64,000 bases of DNA, taken from positions 19,115,356 through 19,179,355 of the forward strand of contig JAMXIF010001194.1 in NCBI GenBank assembly GCA_028583685.1, read 5' to 3'. The notes beneath the pieces are model-generated. The model did not search any database, was not told the DNA's origin, and saw nothing but the letters and a program-made list of their open reading frames with translations. Positions 1 through 9,854 of the stretch are shown here, piece after piece. The position numbers were made by a program, and so were the translations under genes. How positions within the stretch are numbered: position 1 is the stretch's first letter; every line of letters begins with the position of its first letter. Origin of the DNA: Petaurus breviceps papuanus. Its lineage: Eukaryota > Chordata > Mammalia > Diprotodontia > Petauridae.

Positions 1-927
1 ATGCTGGAGCAGCATGTCTAATCTGGAGCTGCATGGTAAATAAGAGAATGTGTGTCTGGCACAACACTTGGTTGTTTTGCTAAACGAGCTTAAAATGGCT
101 ACTCCTGACTGCAGTGCAATTTTGCTTCTTTTCTCATCCTAAAGCCACAAGCCCCTGATAACTCCGTCCTATCACATCCAGTTGACCACCTTACCATTTA
201 CCATTAATGCTTTGTTGTGTGCTCTGAACCAAGGATCCAGGCTCCCTAGACCAAGGAAGACTTGGGAAGGAATGCAATCTGAATCTTTTTAAGCTGGAAG
301 TAAAAGAAAATTTTCTTAAAACCGGGGGAAAATTAAGAGCTTTGACTATAAAGGTCTAGGGATTAAAATTTCCCAAGGCAAATGTGAGCGGTAATCAAAG
401 TCATACTAAAGCGTTATCTTTTCTCAAACATATGTAGGCATGGCACATACAGTTCACTTTAATTATTTATACTTCTTTTTAAGTTAAAGATGAATTTGAG
501 ACTGCTAAGAAGTTGGAAGGTTTATCTTCAAATTACAGGGAAACTTGCTAATAATGATCACTTAAGGCATTCACGATTTTTTTCTGGCCATTAATATACG
601 TGGATGCATAGGTGTTTGAAAGAAATAAAGACATAAACAAGCAAGGGGTTGATATTGATTTCTATTTCTTTTATGTTAAAAAGGTTTTTTAAAAAGGCTT
701 CAACTTTACATCTATGCTCTTTTGAAGGTGTTAGCCATTTTATGCATTACTCCACTCTCTCTCCCTATTTCAAAAAGTGTTTTAGTCTCTGAAGAGTTTT
801 TGCTATTTGGTGGGCTTAATAAATTGAGCTCATTTCTTTCTTCTGTATGAAAGAGCTAATAGATTGGAGTGATTTCATGCCACAGAGGCAGGTGTGGGCC
901 CAAGAATGTTCCCATGAAGAAGTGCCT
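1..927. other. No recognisable feature
   Basis: AT-rich unique-looking sequence. I see no long reading frame, SINE boxes, tandem repeat or known LINE tail in it. Confidence 0.5.
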
Positions 928-1095
928 AAAACCCTTATTTTGAACCATTGGCTCTGCTAATTACTGGCTATTTGACTTTGGCCAACTCACTTAACCTCTG
1001 TAGGCCTCCGTGTCCCCATCAGAGAAAATCAGTCTCTGGACTAATTTATTTATAAGGTCTATCCAGTTCTGAATCTCATGATGCTAGGATCATAT
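928..1095 (+). repeat. MIR SINE fragment
   Basis: It reads like the MIR core in sense orientation: 'ttactggctatttgact', 'ccaactcacttaacctctg', then a 'ccccatcagagaaaat' block and a 'tctatccagttctgaatc' tail. Divergence is high, as expected for an old mammalian SINE. Confidence 0.7.
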
Positions 1096-1164
1096 GTCTC
1101 TGTCCTACATCCTACTGTCAAGCAATTAAGCAGCATGAGGACTTGAAATATCTTTATTGATTTG

Positions 1165-1265
1165 TTTAAGCTCCTTACAGGCAAGGACTATTTAATTTCT
1201 TTTTCTTATATCTCCAATGCCAGATACCTAGTAGCTTTTAATAAATTCTTGTTGAATGTTGAATG
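1165..1265 (+). repeat. L2/L3 LINE 3' tail
   Basis: Typical L2-type end: 'aagctccttacaggcaagga', then 'tctccaatgccagatacc', 'ttttaataaattcttgttga' and 'atgaa'. Confidence 0.75.
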
Positions 1266-1365
1266 AAAGGTGATTTCTAGTTTCTCCTTATCTTTCCAAT
1301 CTTATACTATTCAACATGTACCCTTAATTTGGTCTGTCTCCTGTACATTGTGAGCTCTTTTTATT

Positions 1366-1493
1366 TTTAGGCAATTGGGATTAAGTGACTAACCCAGGGT
1401 CACACAGCAAGTATATATCTGAGACCAGATTTTCCTTCAGGTCTGCCTGACTCCAGGGCCAGCACTCTAGATGCTGTGCTACCTAGCTGCCCT
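1366..1493 (-). repeat. CORE-SINE (MIR/MAR1-like), antisense
   Basis: The plus strand shows the reversed SINE: 'gggattaagtgact', 'agggtcacacagcaagta', 'ctgcctgactccagggcc' and 'tgtgctacctagctgccc'. The last block is the reverse of the SINE head 'gggcagctaggt'. Confidence 0.85.
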
Positions 1494-1754
1494 ATTCTTG
1501 ACTTCTTCCATTTGCTTCTGCTATCTCCTAATGTCACTGGTCCTCTGAGAACAAAGAATAAACAATGATCTAATACCTGGGAATACTTACATTCTGTTCT
1601 CTACTCCTAATCAACATCCAAGTCAAGTTGTTTTTCCTCCATGGAATGTTCCTCGACTGACACACATCAATCAGTTCCTCCTTTGAACTCTTAAAAGACA
1701 TTATTTTTTTATCATCCATTGTGGCATTTATCATTATACTCTCCTGCATAGTTG

Positions 1755-1870
1755 GTTAATAGGTAGTCTCAGTATCAGGAAGACTTCAATTCCCACAAGT
1801 CTATGTCACATACTGGTTGTATGGTCCTGGTAAGTTATTTAACTATTCAGCAGTCTGAGCAGTTGTGTGA
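1755..1870 (+). repeat. Degraded CORE-SINE
   Basis: Weak but ordered SINE landmarks: 'cagtatcaggaagacttcaa', 'tactggttgtatggtcctgg', 'aagttatttaact'. Confidence 0.5.
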
Positions 1871-2084
1871 TAGAGGGACCTTCCACATCTGGGAGTTCCC
1901 AGTGAAATTAGAGATTAAATCTTATCTCAAAATTGTTTTGCCATCTACCTTTGATATGTTAGGTCTCTTACTCTAATGAAATTAATAAACCCTATGATGG
2001 AAATCATGCTTATACATTTCTCAGGTGACTAGCATAGTCCTAGAAATTCAACATATACTCATATACTTATTGAAGTAATTTGAG

Positions 2085-2095
2085 AAAAATCTCAG
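2085..2095. repeat. Left target-site duplication of the L1 ORF1 retrocopy
   Basis: The 11-bp 'aaaaatctcag' recurs exactly at 2764-2774, directly after the poly(A). Confidence 0.8.
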
Positions 2096-2763
2096 GAAGT
2101 TCTCAAAGAAAACTGCCCTGATGTTTTAGAATCAGAGGGCAAAATAGAGGTTGAAAGAATCCACTGATCACCTCCTGAAAAAGATCCCAAAAAGAAAACT
2201 CCTAGGAATATTATAGCCAGGTTCCGGAATTCCCAGATTAAGGACAGAATATTATAAGCAGCCAGGAAGAAACAATTTGAATATTGTGGAAACACAATCA
2301 GGATAACCCAGGATCTGGCAGCTTCTACACTGAGGGATCGAAGGGCCTGGAATGTGATATTCTGGAGGTCAAAGGAGCTGGGATTAAAACCAAGAGTCAC
2401 CTACCCAGCAAAACTGAGTATCATGTTTCAGGGGAAAATATGGTCATTCAGTGGAATAAAGGACTTTCAGGCATTCTTGCTGATCAGATACAAGAAGTAA
2501 GAGAAGCATGAGAAGGTACTACTCTTCATGGTATCTATTCTTTCCTTCAGGAGTGACAGCCCTAAAGCCATTTGTAATAGTGTGTCTGCCTATCTTAGGA
2601 TGATTCCTGCACCTTACGTTCATACAGCATTAGCAATTTTTAAGTGTCATTGGTGGGATCAGGAAATAGAGAACAAGTCTATGTCTCCAAAAAGTGTGGT
2701 TCATGTATACCCTGTACTGTTTTATTCCCACTGAATCCAAATAAATCTTTCTGAATTTAAAAA
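2096..2763 (+). mobile_element. Retrocopy: L1 ORF1 C-terminus joined to an unrelated polyadenylated 3' end (HAL1-like)
   Basis: From 2096 to about 2518 the sequence translates, with decay, into the C-terminal half of an L1 ORF1 protein. Recognisable blocks are ENCPDVLESEGKIEVERIH, PRNIIARFRNSQIKDRIL, AARKKQFEYCG, RITQDLAASTLRDRRAWN and PRVTYPAKLSI, in the same order as mammalian ORF1p. At least two in-frame stops interrupt it before the natural end. After about 2518 the similarity stops. About 245 bp that I do not recognise follow, ending with AATAAA at 2741-2746 and an A-run at 2759-2768. There is no ORF2. The whole unit is flanked by the direct repeat 'aaaaatctcag' (2085-2095 and 2764-2774), so it inserted as one piece by L1-type target-primed reverse transcription. 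It could be a half-L1 (HAL1) element, an L1 with ORF2 deleted, or a chimeric transcript. Confidence 0.8.
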
Positions 2764-2774
2764 AAAAATCTCAG
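2764..2774. repeat. Right target-site duplication of the L1 ORF1 retrocopy
   Basis: Exact match to 2085-2095. Its A-rich start merges with the poly(A) tail. Confidence 0.8.
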
Positions 2775-3674
2775 ACTGGAAACTCATAATCTTGGAAATC
2801 AAAAGTCATTCATTTAACAGTTATTTATCAGGCAGCTACAGTGCTATAACTAGAAGAAAATACTAATTGATGATTGATATGACCTCTTTGATAAGATCAA
2901 CATTTAAAAGAATTATACCTGGTTCATACTTTCATTGCTAGAGTTACATATGACTTTCTTGTATACATGTGACCGTTTTTTTTTTTTTCCAAATCTACAC
3001 CTAGTAGTTGCTAAATGTTGGTTTGGAATCTGGTCTTTATGTAAAACCCTAAATTATGTTGTCTATGATTAAAAGTTTTCTACACCTTTGTTTTCCACAT
3101 TCAAAATAACCTGTGCTTGATTCTAATTTCTCTGCACAACCTACTTATTAATTTATACATCCTCTGTTTTGACAGCAGTAGACTACATTTCAGTTATTAT
3201 CCAAAGCTCAGTCACACCACAGACTACCTTGGTATAAAAAGAATTAATCAATGATTCAATCTTTACTAGAAGAACAATTAACTTATTTTTCCACTGATAA
3301 TTGTACATGTGTACATGTTTGTGGCTACATTCAGAAAAAAAGTAATTTATTGTACCCAGCTCTGCTTAGGGACTGTTTAAAAAGTTGTATATGTACGATT
3401 ATTATGTTTCTAGGCATTAGTATATAGTATCTTTATTTCCACAGTCAGAAAGCTATATAGTACATTTTAATTTATTTCTGCAACATCATTTGCAGCCTGG
3501 ATGAGATAGGGAGAGATCCAGTCTCAAGCAAACATGGAGTACCAGGAAAAATTTCTTGTAGAAGGTGGGATTTTAGTTAAATGATGTTTGGGGCCATTTA
3601 ACTCTTTAATCATAAGACTTGACCATGTACATTTAAAAAGTCTCTTTTAGAAAATTATCTCTGATGAGTATCAA
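2775..3674. other. No recognisable feature
   Basis: AT-rich sequence with a short T-run near 2980. No repeat family or coding frame recognised. Confidence 0.5.
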
Positions 3675-4500
3675 TCAAACTAGCATTCATTAAGGGTCTA
3701 CTAATTAATTACCAGGCACTCTGCTGGATATTGGAAATATAAAGGCAACCATGAAACAATCCCTGCCATCAAGGAGCTCTTCTCTGGGAATGGGGACTGG
3801 GAGTATACGAAATGTACATATATAGATATCTACAAGTTTAATAATAACCAACTAGTATTTCATTTTAACATTTGTTTAGCCTTTGAATGTTATCTCATTT
3901 TATTCTCACAACTTTGGAAGATAGATGCTATTACGTCCCCATTTTATAGATGAGGAAACTGAGGCTATAAGAAAGCAAGTGGTTTGCCCATGATGATATA
4001 GCAAATAAGTATGTGAAGCAGAATTAAAACTCAGGTCATTCTGACTACAGGTCTAGCACTCTATTATCATGCCATTTGGGGTAGAAAAAGACTGGTTGCT
4101 AATGTTTTTTGTGTGTGTATGTGTGTTTTTAATGGCTTCACGTAGAAGGTGGCACTTGAACAAAACTTGAAGGAAACTAGAGAGTCCAAGAAGTAGAAAT
4201 GAGGAGGGCGTATATTTTAGTCATGAGGGACAGCCAGTACAAAGACACAGAGAAGAGAAATGTATCTGATGGGCATCAGTATGAAGGCTGTTGTGGCAAG
4301 CCTGCAGTGGCTGCAGAGAGGAACGTATATATCATAAGTCTGGAAGGGCACTTTGAAGCCAGAATATGAAGGGCTTTCAGAGTCAGTAGAGGAGTTTATA
4401 TTTGGTTCTAGAGGTAATAGGAAGCCATTGGTGTACCTGAAGAAGCAAATAATTATGCTTTAAAATATCTTTGGTAGTTGTGTAGAGAAAGCATTAGAGC
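3675..4500 (-). repeat. L2/L3 (CR1-like) LINE 3' part, antisense, with a MIR nested in it
   Basis: The plus strand begins like a reversed L2/L3 3' end: 'agcattcattaagggtctac', 'aggcactctgctgg', 'ccctgccatcaaggagctct'. After the MIR it continues with 'gaaggtggcacttgaac', 'gggacagccagtacaaagac' and 'gaagggctttcagagtc', all standard antisense landmarks of this LINE. Confidence 0.75.
3870..4078 (-). repeat. MIR SINE, antisense
   Basis: Landmarks: 'atctcattttattctcaca', 'cattttatagatgaggaaac', 'tgaggctataagaaagcaag', ending near 'gtctagcactctattat'. It splits the surrounding L2/L3 LINE. Confidence 0.8.
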
Positions 4501-4509
4501 AGGGAAAGA

Positions 4510-4640
4510 CTTTCAATTGATCAACAAGCATTTATGGAAGGTTTGTACTGGATGCCAAGATACAAAGATGAAATAGCCCCTGTCTTCATGGAGCTTACAT
4601 TCCAATAGGAAGATATGAGACATATATATGTGTGTATACA
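4510..4640 (-). repeat. Second L2/L3 LINE 3' end, antisense
   Basis: A new reversed LINE 3' end starts at 'gatcaacaagcatttatgg' and runs through 'cctgtcttcatggagcttac'. The same copy seems to resume near 5385, after the RTE insertion. Confidence 0.65.
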
Positions 4641-4904
4641 TACATACATATGTATAGATATAGATATTATGGAGAACCCACACAAGGCAAGTGTTCACAT
4701 GGTAGTCACAAGAAGCTATTCAAGGACACTCTTAAAGTCTCTCTTAAGAACTTTGGAATTAATTATGTAACATGAGAGTTACTGCCACAGGACTTCCCAG
4801 CATGGCATGCCCACATCAGAGAAGGTGCTGTGATCTGTGAGCAAATCAGAATTGAAACAGTTCAAAGGAAACACAGGATGCACAAATTTAAAGAATCCAC
4901 CCCA

Positions 4905-4992
4905 TGGGGAGGCTAGGTGGCGCAGTGAGTAGAGCACCGGCCCTGGAGTCAGGAGGACCTGAGTTCGGATCCGGCCTCAGATACTTAGTGCA

Positions 4993-5039
<47 letters not shown>

Positions 5040-5099
5040 CCCTAGCCATGTGACTGTGGGCAAGTTACTTAACCCCAATTGCCCTCCAAAAAAAAAAAA
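4905..5099 (+). mobile_element. WSINE1-like tRNA-derived SINE with an internal (CA)n expansion
   Basis: Full-length short marsupial SINE: head 'ggctaggtggcgcagtg', Pol III A-box-like 'agtagagcaccgg', B-box-like 'gagttcggatcc', core 'tgtgactgtgggcaagtt', end 'caattgccctcc' plus poly(A). The 14-bp TSD 'aagaatccacccca' is exact at 4891-4904 and 5100-5113. A CA run (about 4991-5037) sits in the SINE body where related copies have a few 'acac' units. Confidence 0.92.
4991..5037. repeat. (CA)n microsatellite inside a SINE
   Basis: About 20 near-pure CA units between 'cttagtgcacgcg' and 'ccccccta', within the SINE body rather than its tail. Confidence 0.9.
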
Positions 5100-5195
5100 A
5101 AGAATCCACCCCAGATGTTCATGGAAACTTGACTCTAGCATAATGATGTCATTTTGGTCTTCTTCGAGAATGAAGGACAACAACCAACACACATG

Positions 5196-5280
5196 CATAT
5201 ACACACATATGCATGCATATGCATGTGTATACAAGTATGTGTATGTGTATATATGTGTATGTATGTATATAGAGAGAGAC
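5196..5280. repeat. TATG/CATA-rich microsatellite
   Basis: Imperfect alternating purine-pyrimidine tract just after the 3' end of the RTE-like LINE, probably grown from its terminal repeat. Confidence 0.7.
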
Positions 5281-5384
5281 AGAGATACAAACACATTCAA
5301 AGCAGATATTAGCTCAGTTCAGAGGAAAAGGCACCAACAGTTGACCTGATCAGAGAATGAGGCCTCCTAAGCAAAGTGATAAGT

Positions 5385-6190
5385 CTTAAAGTACATCAAA
5401 GATTCCAAGAGATAGAAGTACATTTCTGACATGAGGATTATGGGGGACATTATACAGGAGACATTAAAAGGGCATGTGGTTTAGAGATGGAATATTATTT
5501 GTGAAGAACAGCAAGAACTGTATAACTAGACTTATGTGGAGGCGAGTAACATATAAGAAGGCTAAGGAGTTGACTGGAGCCAGATTTATGAAGAATTTAA
5601 ATGCCAAACATGGGAGTTCATGTTTTATCCTAAAGGTATTCCAAATTAGTTGAGTAGTTGAATTACGTGGTCAGATTTGCACTTTAAGAAAATCCCTTTT
5701 GGGCGGCTAGGTGGTGTAGTGAATAGAGCACTGGCCCTGGAGTCAGGAGGATCTGAGTTCAAATCCAGCCTCAGACACAACACAAAAACTAGCTGTGTGA
5801 CCTTGGGCAAGTCACTTAACCCCAATTGCCCTACCTTCCCCCCTCCAAAAAGAAAAAAAAGAAAAGAAAAAAGAAAATCCCTCTGATAGCTGACTGGAGA
5901 CCAGGTAGAGTGAGTAGGAACTAGAGACAGAATGAATGATTAGGAGAATATTGCAGGAGTCCAAGAAAGACTTGGGTCTGAACTACAGTGGTAGCCCTAT
6001 GAGTGGAGAGAAGAGAAGAGATGTGACTGATGTTGTGGTGATTGAAATGATTGAATTTGGTAACTGATTGGATTTGAGAGATGAATGAGAGAAGAGGCCA
6101 GTATTACAACCAAGGTTGTTTATTCAGGTAACTGGGAGTGGTGGTGTCCTCAACAGAAACTAGAAGGTATAAGGAATGAAACCATCACTA
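5385..6190 (-). repeat. L2/L3 LINE, antisense (continuation), split by a SINE
   Basis: Antisense landmarks in order: 'gtgaagaacagcaag', 'aatttaaatgccaaacatg', 'tggtcagatttgcacttta', then after the SINE 'gctgactggagaccagg', 'ggagtccaagaaaga' and 'gattggatttgagagat'. Confidence 0.75.
5698..5870 (+). mobile_element. WSINE1-like tRNA-derived SINE
   Basis: Full-length copy: 'gggcggctaggtggtgtagt' head, 'ctggagtcaggagg', B-box-like 'gagttcaaatcc', 'gtgtgaccttgggcaagtca', 'ccccaattgccctacc', A-rich tail. The 12-bp TSD 'aagaaaatccct' is exact at 5686-5697 and 5871-5882. Confidence 0.93.
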
Positions 6191-6194
6191 TTTG

Positions 6195-7300
6195 CAACAA
6201 GCTTACACTCTAATGTAGGAGACAAGTACATATTAAAATAGAAACAATATAAAAGTTAATAAATACTATATACAAAATACTGAAATATAAGTAGTTGGGA
6301 AGGAAAGTAGCTATGGGAATCTGAAAAGGCTTCAGGAATAATATGGGATTGCAGCTACATCTTAAAGAAAGAAGAGTTGTATGAGGTAGATGGGCAGTGC
6401 AAAGACTAGAGATAGGAGCTGATATGTCCTGAGTGAGCAATAAAGAGACAGCTAGTTAGACTGGATTATAAAAGCTAAAGGGATTTAAAAGCTAAACAGA
6501 CATTATATTTGATCCAAGAGCAATAGGAAATCCATAGAGTCGATTGAGTAAGCAAGCCACATGAAATCTGAACTTAAGGAAAATTTCTTTGCCAGCTTTG
6601 TGTAGGTTCCATTGGAGTGGTGAGAGAATTGAGTCAGGGAGACCAGTTGGAAAGCTCTTTCAATAATAATCTATGTGAGAGGTGATAAGGGCCTGAAATA
6701 GAGTGGTAGCCATGTGATGAAGACAAGGGATTGATAAAGAGAAGGGATCAGATATGAGAGACATTATGGAGACATAACTGGCAAGATTTAGCAACTCTTT
6801 GGGAATACAGTATGAAGAAGGATGAGGAGTTGAAGATAAATCTGATGTTACAAACCTCTAAGACTAGACTGTTTGTGTTGGCTTTGATAGAAATAGGAAT
6901 TTGGAAGAAGGGAGAATCTAGTGGGTATGATCATCAATTCTGTTTTGGACATGTTGAGTTTGAAATGTTTCCACAGCATCCAATTAAAAATGTCTGAAAA
7001 ACAGTGGTAATATATAGGATCAGATTTCAGGGAAGACACTGAGGCTGGATATGTAATTCTAGGAGTCATCTGCATGGAGATAATAAGTGAATCTATGGTA
7101 GCTATTGAGCTTAGCAAGAAAAAGAGAGAGTAGAGGGAAAAGAGAAGAGGACCCAGGACAGAATATTAAGAAATATCCACAAAAAAGATGGATAATGAGC
7201 CAGCAAAGGAGACTATCAGGAAGGAAATCAGGAAGAGAACCAGGAGAATAGTCATAAAAACCCAGTGAGAAGAGACTACCCAGGAGGTGTACAGAAACCA
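6195..7300 (-). repeat. L2/L3 LINE including reverse-transcriptase remnant, antisense
   Basis: A third reversed LINE copy starts at 'gcttacactctaatgtagga'. Read on the minus strand, 6848-7117 gives a CR1-clade RT signature: DIFNWMLWKHFKLNMSKTE followed by LMIIP, matching the family pattern 'DIxxWMxxNxLKLNxxKTEL'. Further antisense landmarks reach about 7300 ('ccagcaaaggagacta', 'aggaagagaaccaggagaat'). The copy is old and broken. Confidence 0.85.
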
Positions 7301-7984
7301 TGATTTCAGGTGGGTAAAAAGATAGCACTGAGTATCCTTTTAACTCCACCTGGTTGTTGACATAATAGCATGTTTATATGAAGAGGATTGTGAGATCAGA
7401 AAGCACTGAAACTTTCCAATAGCAGAAAAGCAGCAGGTCTAAATTGCCAAGGTCAGGGGAGGGGAGAAGGAATGTTATCAGTTATGAAAACATTTTAAGT
7501 GAGCAGATTTCCAAAGGAAATATAGCTATGCTCAGTCTACTCTTTTCAGAGGTTGGAAAAAATTCCAAGAAGGGGAAGTTTGACTTTGATGTTCATTTAT
7601 CCTCCTAAACTCTCTGAGCATGCATCAGCCTTAGCTTTGGATGTCCACAGGCTCCTGGTATAGTGTCCAACATCTATTTAGTTATACTCCTTGTTCAACC
7701 TTTTCCTGTTCGCTTACTCCATCAAAATTTATGTGCCTTATTTCTAATTTGGTACCTGTTAAGGAATTGGACTAGAGGATTAGATGCCATACCTTTCAAA
7801 AAAACCTGTGAAAAGGTTTACTTTTTAAAATGTTCATGGCCCTACCATAGCCATAAGTTGATTAGCTAATCTGGGGAAATATGTTAATGGCTTATAATAG
7901 CCTAATGTGCCACCTCCTCCCCTCCCCCATCACATATATAACACTGTCAGGTAGTACAATGTCCCTGAAATCATGCCACTTAGA
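7301..7984. other. No recognisable feature
   Basis: No repeat family or plausible exon seen. Confidence 0.45.
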
Positions 7985-8140
7985 AATAAAATTTTAGAGC
8001 TGAAAGAAAGACCCTTAAACAGTTATCTAGTATAAATCTTTCATTTTATAGACTGATGACCAGAGAGTGCAAGTGGGACCCCCAAAGAAATGAATCAACT
8101 TCTTGGCAGAATCGTTTCCTAAGTCCTAGTCAGTCTAGCA
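7985..8140 (-). repeat. MIR3-like SINE, antisense
   Basis: Weak ordered landmarks: 'ttttagagctgaaagaaaga', 'agttatctagtataa', 'cattttatagactgatgacc'. Confidence 0.5.
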
Positions 8141-8144
8141 TGTA

Positions 8145-8245
8145 GGTAGCTAGCTAGATAAACAAATTAATGAATACGTATGTATATGTGTACATGTACA
8201 TGTGTGTATATATGCATATGTATACACATGCATGTACATATTATC
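8145..8245. repeat. TATG/CATA-rich microsatellite
   Basis: Imperfect TAGC, then TATG/CATG repeats. Confidence 0.7.
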
Positions 8246-8524
8246 TTTTGCTTTTGTTTCACCTTAATTTCCCAATAAATCTCCCTCCCACACACATAGA
8301 TCCATGTTTTATTATATAGAATGAAAAAGAAAAAAATAAATAAAAATCAGTTCACATAAACTAACCAACATATGACCCAAGTTAGACAGTTGTTCCATAC
8401 CTATTAACAAAGGGAAGGGGAAGTATTTTTTTCATGAAAATACTTGGCCATCATAAATTTGTCATTGTTTTTAGATTTTGTTGTTGTCACTTACATCTAT
8501 ATTCATCCTATATATTCTTTAAGA

Positions 8525-8770
8525 GCCCGGTTACACAGTAGAGAGAGTACTGAGCCTAGAGTCAGAAGGACCTCAGTTAAAATCCAGCTTCAGATATTAA
8601 GGCTACAAGACCCTGGGCAAGGCACTTATGCTCTGTTTGCCTCAGTTTCCTCAACTGTAAAATGGAGATAATAACAACACCTACCTCAAAAGGTTGTTGT
8701 GAGGACCAAATGAAATATTTATAAAAAGCACTTAGCACAGTATCTAGCATAGTAATCACTGCGTATATAC
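8525..8770 (+). repeat. CORE-SINE (Ther1/MAR1-like)
   Basis: Full-length but diverged: 'tagagtcagaaggacctc', 'gaccctgggcaaggcactta', 'ctcagtttcctcaactgt', 'gttgttgtgaggacca' and a tail 'cttagcacagtatctagc'. Confidence 0.85.
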
Positions 8771-8789
8771 TTATTCCTTTCCTTTCCCT

Positions 8790-8985
8790 TTCCTGGTCTT
8801 ACTTCATTTTATATCAGTTCAGGCCTTCCCATACTCTTTTTTATTTTTCATGTTTTCTTATACTGCAGAAACCTTTCATTACATTCATTCGACACAATTT
8901 GTTTAACCATTTCCCAGTCAATAGACCTTCTGGGTTTTTATGTGACCGCTTACTTATGAGAGCAGCTTTATTGAGATGAAGACCA
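8790..8985 (-). repeat. L1 3' UTR fragment, antisense
   Basis: Resembles the reversed marsupial L1 3' UTR: 'ttcaggccttcccatactc', 'cattacattcattcgacac', 'aatttgtttaaccatttcc', 'gagagcagctttatt'. Confidence 0.6.
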
Positions 8986-9854
8986 TCTCTAAGAGATGGT
9001 GCTGGGCATTTAAAATGCTTAGATTTAGTTCTTGGGATGTAACTTGATCTCCACTGTAGCTTGTGTTGACTTGTAATAAGTTCCTCAGACTTTTCATTTT
9101 ACTTTTTCCTTTTCTCCATCTCCTATCTAAAGAAGCTCTTCTTGGGCTTCATTTGGATCCCTGAACTAATGGAATTTCAAAAGTCACTGCTGTTTAGCCT
9201 CTGCCTACATTCTCCTCTTTAAACTGATTATACAATGCTTCAAATAATGGATCCTTTAACTAAGAATGGGCTCCTGGAGATACTTAAATGGAATACGCAC
9301 AAATCAAAAACTTAATGAAAAGAGAAAAATAGTTTCTGATTTAATCAAGGCCAGTTTGGTTAAAGGCATATGAAAAAGCAGTTACTCTTTAGAAGAAGGG
9401 ACTGCAATGGCTCATGGCACATTAATAAGATAAGAATGTTTTTTTTTTTTAACAGGGCACTCTGATGTCATCATAAGAGTTTTATCATTTACCAGTAGAA
9501 AATGAGTATCAATCTCTATTCAGATCTTTTATCTAATCTGTGCCTTCATTTTGCATGTATTTCAAACTAAATTATATAGCACTTTCATGGCTACCTGTTT
9601 TATCTTTCTGCAATATATCCTTAATCTGCCTTTTAGGGTGTGCCCTTGGGGAAATTTGAAGGAGAAATTCATTTTCTGTGTATACCTCACCTTCTCCCCA
9701 ACTTTCTTCTGATTTCATTTCTTTTTCCAACCTATCCATGTGTTGTCTCACAACCAGTGTCATGTAGAAAAGTGTTGATAGATTTGTCAACATTTGGATG
9801 TTAAGAACACAAGATGCAGAATGATGACATTGAAAGAGGATTGAACCTAAAGAT
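8986..9854. other. No recognisable feature
   Basis: No family or exon recognised over about 870 bp. Confidence 0.45.

Larger units (their letters stand above)
4668..5195 (+). mobile_element. RTE-like LINE 3' end, 5'-truncated, interrupted by a SINE
   Basis: It matches the longer RTE-like LINE at 22258-22632 in the same order: 'ttatggagaaccca', 'caagtgttcacatgg', 'aactttggaatt', 'cagcatggcatgcccacatc', 'gaatccacccca' and the end motif 'gatgtcattttgg ... gaaggacaac'. Relative to that copy, the block holding the zinc finger (about 85 bp) is absent between 'gttcat' and 'ggaaacttgact'. A young SINE (4905-5099) splits it. Confidence 0.8.

Noticed and set aside
2515-2551. Splice-like signals at the L1/tail junction ('aaggta' and a pyrimidine-rich 'ttccttcag').
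   Set aside because: If the junction came from splicing, the donor and acceptor sequences would have been removed; both remain, so the join is not a processed intron.
2528-2734. 68-codon frame in the unknown tail of the L1 ORF1 retrocopy, as a possible host exon.
   Set aside because: No domain recognised; the tail carries a polyadenylation signal and more likely represents a 3' UTR.
5050-5349. Overlapping open frames of about 100 codons on both strands.
   Set aside because: They are translations of the CA/TATG microsatellites and SINE tail, with His/Tyr/Val-Cys repeats.
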